NCBI GenBank assembly: GCA_902626605.1
Contig: CACOFZ010000001.1
Location: 99,501-163,500 of the forward strand
Direction: 5' to 3'
Origin: an uncultured PS1 clade bacterium
GTDB taxonomy: Bacteria; Pseudomonadota; Alphaproteobacteria; MED-G09
Length of the DNA: 64,000 nt
Part shown: one piece after another, positions 1-7,660 of the stretch
Layout: each line of letters begins with the position of its first letter
Numbering within the stretch: position 1 is the first letter of the stretch
Notes under the pieces: generated by a model
What the model was told of the DNA's origin: nothing
The model's database searches: none
The model's input: only the letters and a program-made list of their open reading frames with translations
Position numbers and translations under genes: made by a program

Positions 1-3000
1 AGCTAGGTCTTCAATTGAATAGATATCATGGTGAGGAGGAGGTGAGATCAGGCCAACACCAGGTGTAGAAAATCTTACACTTGCTATTGTTTGATCGACT
101 TTGTGGCCAGGAAGTTGACCACCCTCTCCAGGCTTTGCTCCTTGAGCCATTTTTATTTGTATCATATCAGAATTTGCCAAATATTCTGCTGTAACGCCAA
201 ATCTTCCAGATGCAACTTGCTTAATTGAAGAACGCATGGAGTCTCCATTTTCGAGTGTAAGAAAACGATCGGCCTCTTCTCCACCTTCACCAGTATTTGA
301 TCGGCCGCCGATTCTATTCATTGCAATTGCAAGGGTCGTGTGTGCCTCTCTACTGATTGATCCAAATGACATGGCACCGGTAGCAAAACGTTTAACAATT
401 TCTTTCGCTTCTTCAACTTCTTCAATTGGTATGGATTTTTTTGAGACATCTTCTGCATTTTTGATCCTAAATAGTCCTCTTAAAGTCATTAACTTTTCAT
501 TTTGGATGTTCATTGAGTCAGCATATTTTTGATAAGTTTGTGGATTATTTGAACGAGCCGCATGTTGAAGATCTCTTACGGTATCACTTTCCCATGAGTG
601 TCTCTCTCCTCTTAAACGAACCGCATACTCTCCTCCAACATCAAGTAAGTTTTCTAAGCCAGGAGTTTTTGAAAATGCATCTTTATGTCTAGACTTTGTT
701 TCTTCTTCAATCTCAGCAATACCAAGTCCTTCAACTAAACTTGAGGTTCCTGTGAAAAATTCATCAATGAACTCAGATGATAAACCAATTGCATCAAATA
801 TTTGCGCACCGCAATATGACTGGTATGTACAAATTCCCATTTTAGACATAACCTTTTTAATCCCTTTGCCTAGAGCTTTAATATAATTTTCAACTGCTTT
901 TTCTTTGTTATTTTCTTCAGCCAATTCTTTTACAACCTGATGGGCAAGCCATGGGTGAATTGCATCAGCACCATATCCAGCTAAACAACAAAAATGATGT
1001 ACTTCCCTTGCTTCTCCAGTTTCAATAACTAATCCAGCAGAAGTTCTTAATCCTTTATCAATTAAATATTGATGAACTTTTGATGTAACAAGGAGAGAAG
1101 GAATTGGAATTCTTTTTTCTGAAATAAATTTATCTGAGAGGATGATAATCGTTTTGCCATTATTAATTTCATTCTCAGCTTTTTTGCAAACTTTTTTTAA
1201 CACATCCTTAATATTATCATTGTCAAATTCAAAGGTGATATCTATTACTGTTGATGAAATAAATGAATTATTTTCCTTTGATAGATTTCTTATCTTATTT
1301 CCTTCCTCTTCGTTTAAAATTGGGGTATCAATTTTAATAAATTTTGAAACTTCCTTCTGATTTAAATTTAAAACGTTTGGCCTAGGACCAATATAATTAT
1401 TAACTGACATAACCATTTCTTCTCTAATAGGATCAATGGGTGGGTTAGTAACTTGAGCAAACTTTTGTTTGAAATATGTAAACATTGGTTTATTTTTTAG
1501 AGATAATGGAGCTATAGGAGTATCCGTTCCCATAGAACCAGTTGCTTCCATACCATTTATAATCATAGGGTTTAAAAGAAACTTTTCATCCTCTTGCGTA
1601 TAACCAAAGGCTTTTTGAAGATCTTTAATAGAGAACTCATTTTTAAAATCTTCAGTTGATGAAGGTATGTCATTAATATTAATTTGATTTAAGTCTAAAA
1701 GTTTATTCCATGGTCTTTTGTTAGCAACAAAATCTTTTATTTCTTGGTCATCAACCATAACTCCTTTTTCTAAATCTATGAGAAGCATTTTTCCAGGCTC
1801 AAGTCTCCACTTAGACCTAACCTTTGACTCATCGACAGGAATTAAACCCATTTCAGAAGCAAAAATTACCTTATCATCTTCAGTAATTAAATACCTCGCC
1901 GGCCTTAAACCATTTCTATCCAATAATGCACCAATCTGCTTACCATCTGTGAAGGCAATATTGGCCGGGCCATCCCAAGGTTCCATAATGGGCGCATGAT
2001 ACTCATAAAAGCTTTTTAATTTTCGATCCATGACCTCATTATTCTGCCATGCCTCTGGAACCATTATTAACATTGCTTCAGCTATTGAATATCCTCCTTG
2101 AACTAAAAGTTCTAATGCATTATCAAATGAAGCAGTGTCTGATTGTCCTTCTTCTATTATTGGCCAGATTTTATCGAGATCGTTTTCAGAAAAAGCTGGT
2201 GATGCTAAATTTTTTTGTCGAGCATTCATCCAATTGATGTTACCTCTAACAGTGTTAATTTCTCCGTTATGGCACAGCATTCTGAAGGGCTGAGAAAGAC
2301 TCCATGTTGGGAATGTATTTGTTGAAAATCTTTGATGGATTAGGGCAAAAGAAGACTCAATATCTTTATCCGTTAAATCCTCATAAAATCCTAATTTATC
2401 TCCAAGACCACCAACTTGGTCAGCAAGAACCATTCCTTTGTATAAAATTGTTCTTGATGAAAATGATGGTATATAAAATCCTTCTTTAACTTTATCCGAT
2501 ATATCTAAAACTGCTTTTTCAATGCAGCGTCTCAAGATGTAGAGTTCTCTCTCAAAATCATCTTGAGATTTTTCTTTGTCTGGTTTTTCAAGGAATAATT
2601 GATAAACGATTGGCGTTGAAGGTAAGACAGACCAACCTAATTCTTTTGTATAAGTTGGGCAGAGTCTCCAACCCAATATTTTAATCCCTTCTCTCGTACA
2701 AACATCTTCAACTAATTTCTTAATTTTCTTCTCATCATTTTTATCATCAGGTATGAACATTACACCGACAGCATAGTCACCAGGCTTTGGTAAAGAGAAA
2801 TTCTTAGCAACTTTTTTTGCTAAAAATTTATGAGGAATTTGAATTAATAGACCAGAGCCATCACCAGCTTTTGGATCTGCTCCAACAGCACCTCTATGTT
2901 CAAGATTACAAAGCATAGCTAGGCCTTTTTCAACAATATCAAATGAGGGTCTATTTTTTATATCTAAAACCATACCAACTCCACAGGCATCATGTTCATT

Positions 3001-3069
3001 TGTTGGATTGTAAAGTCCTTGTGCCTTTGGTAAGCCAGCTATTTTAAATTTTGTTTTTTTCTCAGACAT
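1..3069 (-). CDS. gltB: Glutamate synthase (NADPH) large subunit, C-terminally truncated by window edge
   Basis: The first about 1023 residues of the GOGAT large (alpha) subunit, which transfers the glutamine amide to 2-oxoglutarate to give glutamate. I translated it from the minus strand because the frame stays open to base 1. The N-terminus starts [14 protein letters not shown] and holds the Ntn amidotransferase nucleophile in [11 protein letters not shown] (Cys near residue 29), so a short propeptide is expected. [37 protein letters not shown] and the glutamate-synthase central domain follow. The last visible residues, [16 protein letters not shown], belong to the FMN/Fe-S synthase domain. 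About one third of the usual 1500 residues lies outside the window. The gene is preceded by a 291-nt leader with two perfect palindromes. Confidence 0.97.
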   Translation of the reverse strand, partial: MSEKKTKFKIAGLPKAQGLYNPTNEHDACGVGMVLDIKNRPSFDIVEKGLAMLCNLEHRGAVGADPKAGDGSGLLIQIPHKFLAKKVAKNFSLPKPGDYAVGVMFIPDDKNDEKKIKKLVEDVCTREGIKILGWRLCPTYTKELGWSVLPSTPIVYQLFLEKPDKEKSQDDFERELYILRRCIEKAVLDISDKVKEGFYIPSFSSRTILYKGMVLADQVGGLGDKLGFYEDLTDKDIESSFALIHQRFSTNTFPTWSLSQPFRMLCHNGEINTVRGNINWMNARQKNLASPAFSENDLDKIWPIIEEGQSDTASFDNALELLVQGGYSIAEAMLIMVPEAWQNNEVMDRKLKSFYEYHAPIMEPWDGPANIAFTDGKQIGALLDRNGLRPARYLITEDDKVIFASEMGLIPVDESKVRSKWRLEPGKMLLIDLEKGVMVDDQEIKDFVANKRPWNKLLDLNQININDIPSSTEDFKNEFSIKDLQKAFGYTQEDEKFLLNPMIINGMEATGSMGTDTPIAPLSLKNKPMFTYFKQKFAQVTNPPIDPIREEMVMSVNNYIGPRPNVLNLNQKEVSKFIKIDTPILNEEEGNKIRNLSKENNSFISSTVIDITFEFDNDNIKDVLKKVCKKAENEINNGKTIIILSDKFISEKRIPIPSLLVTSKVHQYLIDKGLRTSAGLVIETGEAREVHHFCCLAGYGADAIHPWLAHQVVKELAEENNKEKAVENYIKALGKGIKKVMSKMGICTYQSYCGAQIFDAIGLSSEFIDEFFTGTSSLVEGLGIAEIEEETKSRHKDAFSKTPGLENLLDVGGEYAVRLRGERHSWESDTVRDLQHAARSNNPQTYQKYADSMNIQNEKLMTLRGLFRIKNAEDVSKKSIPIEEVEEAKEIVKRFATGAMSFGSISREAHTTLAIAMNRIGGRSNTGEGGEEADRFLTLENGDSMRSSIKQVASGRFGVTAEYLANSDMIQIKMAQGAKPGEGGQLPGHKVDQTIASVRFSTPGVGLISPPPHHDIYSIEDLA

Positions 3070-3110
3070 AAAATGACCTGCGGTTGATTATTTTTTTTAT
3101 ATATAAAATG

Positions 3111-3128
3111 CTAAATAATATTATTTAG
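3111..3128. promoter_or_regulatory. Perfect 18-bp palindrome upstream of gltB
   Basis: CTAAATAATATTATTTAG is a perfect 9+9 inverted repeat with no spacer, 42 bp upstream of the gltB start. It could be an operator, or part of an AT-rich promoter -10 region. The regulator is not recognisable. AT-rich palindromes do arise by chance in DNA of this composition, so the call rests mainly on length and position. Confidence 0.35.
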
Positions 3129-3192
3129 ATAAAGAATTTAAATTTCTCAGAGATACGTATATATACAAAAGATTCGAAGAATGCAAGGGACT

Positions 3193-3208
3193 GTTGTAAA
3201 AATACAAC
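3193..3208. repeat. Small inverted repeat in the gltB leader
   Basis: GTTGTA-AAAA-TACAAC, a 6-bp stem with a 4-nt loop, lies 2 bp from the Fur-like palindrome. No T-run follows, so it is not an intrinsic terminator. It may be a second operator half or a small hairpin in the 3' region of the upstream carboxyltransferase transcript. Confidence 0.3.
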
Positions 3209-3209
3209 C

Positions 3210-3228
3210 ATTGAGAATGATTCTCAAT
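3210..3228. promoter_or_regulatory. Fur/Irr-like 19-bp palindrome upstream of gltB
   Basis: ATTGAGAAT-G-ATTCTCAAT is a perfect 9-1-9 inverted repeat, 141 bp upstream of the gltB start. Its GAGAATGATTCTC core has the size, symmetry and odd-base centre of Fur-superfamily boxes (Fur, Mur, Irr). GltB/GltD carry Fe-S clusters, so iron-dependent control is plausible. Which regulator binds, if any, is inference. The remainder of the 3070-3360 gap is AT-rich with no gene that I can support. Confidence 0.5.
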
Positions 3229-3360
3229 TTAAGCCATTGAAAAAACATTAAAATCTAAGAAAAAAAACCAGAATATAGCTCTTTATAAATTATTTTTTCT
3301 ATTAAAAATATTACAATAATTTAAAAAAAATATGCGTTTTAATTATTTTTAATTAAAAAT

Positions 3361-4908
3361 TTATGGCCTTAGACCAAATGATCTCTTTCCAGGTATTATC
3401 AATTTAGAAGAAATATTTGCAAACTCACATATTAATTTTCTTGTGTCCCTAGGGTCAATAATTTCTTCGACTAAAAATGCTTCAGCTGTTCTAAATGGTG
3501 AACGTACACTATCCATTTCTTTTTCAATTTTTTCTAATAATTGTTTTGGGTTCTCTGATTTTTCTAATTCTGATTTATAAGCTGCTTCTATGCCTCCTTC
3601 TATCGGGAGAGATCCCCAATCGCCTGAGGGCCATGCATATCGATAACTCAATCTAGATGCATTCATATGAGATGCACCGGCAACTCCAAATACTTTTCTT
3701 ATTATAATTGAACACCAAGGAACCGTAGCTTGATATACAGCTGCAAGAGCTCTTGCACCATGTCGAATGGTTGCTTGTTTCTCAGACTCAACTCCAATTA
3801 AAAAACCTGGATTATCTACTAAATTTATTACTGGTAGATGAAAAGTTTCTGCAATATCAATAAATCTAGTGACCTTATTTGAGGAGTCTGCAGTCCAGCC
3901 TCCACCATAAAAATATGGATCACCAGCCAAAATTGCCACAGGCCAACCATCTACTCTTGCCAAGCCTGTTATGATAGATTTACCATAATTCTCACCAACT
4001 TCTAAAAATGTCTTTTTATCAATTATTGAATTAATGATTTTTCTCATATCATAAACTTTTCTTCTGTCTTTCGGTATTGCATCAATAAGCCATTCATCTC
4101 TTCTCTTAGGGTTGTCGTTAGTTTTTTCTCTTTTTGGAAGCTCATAAATAGATGAAGGAAGATAGGATAAGATTTTTTTTGTGACCTCAAATGCCTCATC
4201 TTCGGTTTTTACAAAAATATCAATTGCACCATTTTTAGAATGAATTTCTGATCCTCCAAGTTCTTCTTTGGTTACATCTTGTCCTATTCTTTTAACTACG
4301 GGGGGTCCAGCTACAAATAGTTGAGAGATTTTTTCTACCATTATTGAAAAATGGCTTGTCACCATTCTCGCTGCACCCAACCCAGCGACTGGCCCAAGTC
4401 CTAGGGCTATAACTGGAACGGTTGATAAATTGCTTATCACCCATTCCCAACCTGGATTAGCTGGGATATATGTTCTTGAATCTGAATTAATAGATTTTAC
4501 TGAACCACCGCCACCTGTTCCTTCTATTATTCTAATCATGGGAATTTTCAGTTCATTCGCCATTTGTTCGGCCATAATCTGCTTTTCTTTTATAGAGGCA
4601 TCTGCAGCACCACCTCTTACAGTGAAATCATCACCACCAACAACAACAAATTTTTTATTGATAGTTCCTCTTCCAAAAATAAAATTTGCTGGTGTAAAAT
4701 CTTTAATTTTACCATTTTGATCATATTCGGCCTTTCCAGCAATTTTTCCTATCTCGTGAAAGCTCTCTTTATCAAGGAGTCTATCAATTCTCTCTCTTAC
4801 GTTAAGTCGATTATTTGCTTTTTGTTTTTTTAATTTTTTAACTCCACCCATTTTTTCGGCAAGTTTTTCTCTTTTTTTTAATTCATCAATTTCTTTTTTC
4901 CAGCTCAT
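3361..4908 (-). CDS. Acyl-CoA carboxylase carboxyltransferase (beta) subunit, substrate unknown
   Basis: A 515-residue carboxyltransferase of the crotonase-like PccB/AccD fold, which moves a carboxyl group from carboxybiotin to an acyl-CoA. Visible features are the N-terminal helix MSWKKEIDELKKREKLAEKM, VVGGDDFTVRGGAAD (about 90-105), the Gly-rich EGTGGGGSVKS oxyanion region (about 128-138), GLGPVAGLGAARM, FVAGPPVVKRIGQD, and the second half with LVDNPGFLIGVESEKQ and FGVAGASHM. Length is normal for the family. No biotin carboxylase or biotin-carrier gene lies beside it, so the partner must be elsewhere. The start overlaps the stop of the upstream peptide transporter gene (TAATG), so the two are co-transcribed. 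Substrate (propionyl-, methylcrotonyl- or another acyl-CoA) cannot be decided from motifs. Confidence 0.85.
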   Translation of the reverse strand: MSWKKEIDELKKREKLAEKMGGVKKLKKQKANNRLNVRERIDRLLDKESFHEIGKIAGKAEYDQNGKIKDFTPANFIFGRGTINKKFVVVGGDDFTVRGGAADASIKEKQIMAEQMANELKIPMIRIIEGTGGGGSVKSINSDSRTYIPANPGWEWVISNLSTVPVIALGLGPVAGLGAARMVTSHFSIMVEKISQLFVAGPPVVKRIGQDVTKEELGGSEIHSKNGAIDIFVKTEDEAFEVTKKILSYLPSSIYELPKREKTNDNPKRRDEWLIDAIPKDRRKVYDMRKIINSIIDKKTFLEVGENYGKSIITGLARVDGWPVAILAGDPYFYGGGWTADSSNKVTRFIDIAETFHLPVINLVDNPGFLIGVESEKQATIRHGARALAAVYQATVPWCSIIIRKVFGVAGASHMNASRLSYRYAWPSGDWGSLPIEGGIEAAYKSELEKSENPKQLLEKIEKEMDSVRSPFRTAEAFLVEEIIDPRDTRKLICEFANISSKLIIPGKRSFGLRP

Positions 4909-6383
4909 TAATTATCCTTTTTAAAAACCCAATTATGCATAGGTTTTGCTATCAAAATTAATAGTAACCCAAAAAATGATCCAATAATTGCAATTTGGTT
5001 AAATAATTCAGGCATAGATGATAAACCCTCATTGGTAGCCTGCCCAGAAATTAATCCTGCTAATATTGCACCTAAGGACGAGGCTAAGAACCAAATACCC
5101 ATCATTTGGCCGATAAATCTTTTTGGTGACAATGATGAAATTGCTGCTAAGCCAATAGGACTTAAAATAAGCTCTCCAATAGTATGAAAAAGGTAGGTTA
5201 ATAATAACCATTCAGCTCCTGCAAGTCCCTCATTTAATGCAACATTAGCACCTAAAGCTATAATGATAAAACCTATTGCCATAAAAATTAATCCTAGTCC
5301 AAATTTAAAAGGTAATGACGGGTCTAGCATTTTTTTGCCGAGAAAAATCCATATGTAAGACATAAAAGGAGCAAGGATTACTACAAAAAGTGGATTTAGG
5401 ATTTGCAACCAACTGGCAGGATATTCCCAACCAAAAATAATTCTATCAGTGTATTCCTTTGCAAAGATATTAAAAGAACTTCCTCCTTGATCGAAACCTG
5501 CCCAAAACAAAGCTGCGCCAATAAAAAGGGTAAAGATTAAGATAACTTTCTTTTTTTCATCATTATTTAACTGTCCAAAGAAATAAAGATACAAGAAATA
5601 AATAAGACTTATTGATCCAATAATAAAAGTTAAAACACTAGCCAAGGGCACAGGGTTTATTTTCCAAAATCCAAATAAACCAGAAAAAATAAATAGTGAA
5701 ATTATTCCAGAAATTATTAACGTATTCTTTTTATATTGTTTTTTTCTTTCTTCGCTAACTTGGTTTGCTGGGAGGAGTCCTACATCTCCAAGAGAATTCA
5801 AATTTAACTTATATTGCAATACCCCTAGAAACATACCTATTCCTGCTGCACCAAATCCATAATGCCAGCCAATATTTTCGCCAAGATATCCGCATATGAA
5901 AAAACCTAAAATACTTCCTATATTGATCGACATGTAAAAGATGGTAAAACCAGACTCTCTTAACGATGTTTTTTTTTCGTACAAACCTCCAACTATTGCT
6001 GAAATATTTGGCTTCAATAATCCTGTTCCAATTACGACAAGTATTAATCCTAAATAGAAAAAGGTCATGTTAGGTATTGCTAATGATAAATGACCAAACA
6101 TAATTACAATACCACCAAAAAGAATTGTTTTTTGTTGTCCGAAAATATTATCCGCAATCCACCCGCCTGGTAATGCCATTAGATAAACTGCAGCGGCATA
6201 AATTCCATAAATTGCACTAGCTGATGCATTATTAAAATCTAATCCTCCATTGGTTATAGAGGCAGTCATAAAAAGAACAAGAATACCTCTCATTCCATAG
6301 TAAGACATTCTTTCCCACATTTCGGTGAAAAACAATGTTCTCAAACCTAATGGGTGTCTATTTTCACTCATATTTGTATTCAC
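4908..6383 (-). CDS. POT/PTR2-family proton-dependent oligopeptide transporter
   Basis: A 491-residue major-facilitator protein with about 12-14 hydrophobic helices, importing di- and tripeptides with protons across the inner membrane. The N-terminal FFTEMWERMSYYGMRGILVLF carries the family's ExxERFxYY-type signature (ERMSYY). GGWIADNIFGQQKTI is the loop 2-3 motif, and FYMSINIGSILGFFICGYLG matches the PTR2 signature in helix 5. The conserved GELILSPIGL lies near residue 415. The start MNTNMSENRHPLG could equally be the second Met, 4 residues in. It overlaps the carboxyltransferase gene by 1 nt, giving a two-gene minus-strand unit. It is divergent from the methyltransferase gene at 6553; the 169-nt gap holds AT-rich promoter-like DNA without a clear consensus. 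Confidence 0.92.
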   Translation of the reverse strand: MNTNMSENRHPLGLRTLFFTEMWERMSYYGMRGILVLFMTASITNGGLDFNNASASAIYGIYAAAVYLMALPGGWIADNIFGQQKTILFGGIVIMFGHLSLAIPNMTFFYLGLILVVIGTGLLKPNISAIVGGLYEKKTSLRESGFTIFYMSINIGSILGFFICGYLGENIGWHYGFGAAGIGMFLGVLQYKLNLNSLGDVGLLPANQVSEERKKQYKKNTLIISGIISLFIFSGLFGFWKINPVPLASVLTFIIGSISLIYFLYLYFFGQLNNDEKKKVILIFTLFIGAALFWAGFDQGGSSFNIFAKEYTDRIIFGWEYPASWLQILNPLFVVILAPFMSYIWIFLGKKMLDPSLPFKFGLGLIFMAIGFIIIALGANVALNEGLAGAEWLLLTYLFHTIGELILSPIGLAAISSLSPKRFIGQMMGIWFLASSLGAILAGLISGQATNEGLSSMPELFNQIAIIGSFFGLLLILIAKPMHNWVFKKDN

Positions 6384-6520
6384 CTTTTAACTTAGCTTAA
6401 AAAAATGTTAATCTCAAAATTAATGGATTTGTATATAAAATAATAAATATTGTTTTATTTAATTGTCAATTACACTGATAATTTACTAAAATAAAAATAA
6501 TTATATCTGGGGGGATTTAG

Positions 6521-6556
6521 ATGAATATAATTATAAAAAATCTATTTAGACTTTGA
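6521..6556 (+). CDS. Possible 11-residue leader peptide coupled to the FkbM-like gene
   Basis: ATG at 6521 has a strong G-rich Shine-Dalgarno (GGGGGGA at about 6509-6515) and encodes MNIIIKNLFRL before TGA at 6554-6556. The downstream gene's TTG start at 6553 overlaps that stop (TTTGA). The layout fits translational coupling, or a recent frameshift that split the true N-terminus from the body. The sequence alone does not decide which. Confidence 0.35.
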   Translation: MNIIIKNLFRL

Positions 6557-7353
6557 CTGCTGAAAAAATTAATAATTCATTAAAAGAGGGGGTAAAATCT
6601 TTTTTTAAAAATGATGATAATTCCTATATCGAAAATGCAAATCAAGCATTAAGATTTTTAGCTAAATACCGAAGCGCTCTTTTGGCAAATAATTTTAAAG
6701 AAAAATATGGTACAAAAATTTATAGCGGACCTTTTCAAGGAATGGAATTTTTAGATGAAGTATCCGAAGGTTGTTATCTTCCAAAATTACTTGGAATTTA
6801 TGAATCTGAAATTCATGACTATATTTTATCAATCATTAAAAAAAAGCCTGATATTTTTATAAATGTAGGATCTGCTGAGGGTTATTATTCAGTTGGTCTT
6901 AAAAGACTTCTTCCTGATACAGAGGTATTTGCTTTTGACTTAAATCCCGATGCTCAAAATAAGTGTAAAATTTTGTCAGAAAAAAATTCCGTTAATGTTT
7001 CAATTGAAGGAGAATTTCACACTGACTTTATAAAAAAATTCGAAGGTAAGACTATATTTTTTATGTGTGATATTGAAGGTTTTGAGTCACAATTGATCAA
7101 TGAGAATAATATTGAGTTATTTAAAGATTGCGATGTTTGTATGGAACTACATAAATATAATGGCATACATAATATTGAGGTTGTGCCAAAATTATTTGAA
7201 AAAAGCCATGATATAGATATTATTTATCAGGACGGTAAAAGTTTTTCTGTGCCAGAGGTTATTCATAAAATTTCTCATTTGGATATTCTTCTATCTGCAT
7301 GGGAGTGGAGATCTTATCCAACCCCTTGGTTAATAGCGAGGAAAAAATCTTAA
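6553..7353 (+). CDS. FkbM-like SAM-dependent methyltransferase
   Basis: A 266-residue protein with a class I methyltransferase core. INVGSAEGYYSVGLKRLL is motif I (SAM-binding loop, residues about 110-127), VFAFDLNPDAQNKCK is the acidic post-I strand, and FFMCDIEGFESQL matches the FkbM DIEGFE motif (about 175-188). The family usually O-methylates sugars or polyketides. The location next to the surface locus suggests methylation of a surface glycan, which is inference. The start codon is TTG; the only strong ribosome binding site upstream belongs to the short overlapping reading frame at 6521. The N-terminal 80 residues are Lys-rich, helical and unrecognised. Confidence 0.75.
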   Translation: MTAEKINNSLKEGVKSFFKNDDNSYIENANQALRFLAKYRSALLANNFKEKYGTKIYSGPFQGMEFLDEVSEGCYLPKLLGIYESEIHDYILSIIKKKPDIFINVGSAEGYYSVGLKRLLPDTEVFAFDLNPDAQNKCKILSEKNSVNVSIEGEFHTDFIKKFEGKTIFFMCDIEGFESQLINENNIELFKDCDVCMELHKYNGIHNIEVVPKLFEKSHDIDIIYQDGKSFSVPEVIHKISHLDILLSAWEWRSYPTPWLIARKKS

Positions 7354-7374
7354 CAATTCTCAACAATAAGTTTT

Positions 7375-7432
7375 TTTATATACATTATATATAGTGATTT
7401 ATATACATTATATATGGTGCTATATATGGTGC
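7375..7432. repeat. AT-rich 23-nt tandem repeat between the methyltransferase and lipoprotein genes
   Basis: Two near-identical 23-nt units (7375-7397 and 7398-7420, built on TATATACATTATATAT followed by AGTG or GGTG) are followed by a partial 12-nt third copy (7421-7432). The 7354-7660 gap otherwise contains only AT-rich DNA plus the promoter-region block at 7577. The repeats lie 230-290 nt upstream of the lipoprotein start and could be binding sites or a slippage product. Confidence 0.6.
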
Positions 7433-7576
7433 TTTTAATGAGTATTAAAATTTTTAGTTAATTTAGAATTTATCTTCAAAAATAAAAAAAATAATTCTTT
7501 TTAATTTAAAGTTTGAGATTTTAAAAAAATCCCTATAAAAAGATAAAATAAAAATTACTGTATTTTTTTTAGTTTG

Positions 7577-7590
7577 AATTTTATATTGAC
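7577..7590 (+). promoter_or_regulatory. Promoter-region block shared with the S-layer-like gene (copy 1)
   Basis: AATTTTATATTGAC at 7577-7590 is identical to the block at 9647-9660 upstream of the giant RTX gene. The embedded TTGACA (7586-7591) resembles a -35 hexamer, but I see no good -10 at 16-18 bp. Both leaders also contain TTGTTACAT nearby (7613 onwards here). Shared sequence suggests co-regulation of the two surface proteins. Confidence 0.4.
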
Positions 7591-7660
7591 AATAACAATT
7601 TAGACTAAGAAATTGTTACATTCTGCTTTTTCGTAAAGCATTAATATGGGAGCATATATA

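Noticed and set aside
1-3069. Plus-strand open frames across the gltB region
   Set aside because: They lie opposite a continuous, well-conserved glutamate synthase frame and show no conserved products.
7375-7432. CRISPR-like array
   Set aside because: Units are directly adjacent with no unique spacers, and no cas genes are in the window.
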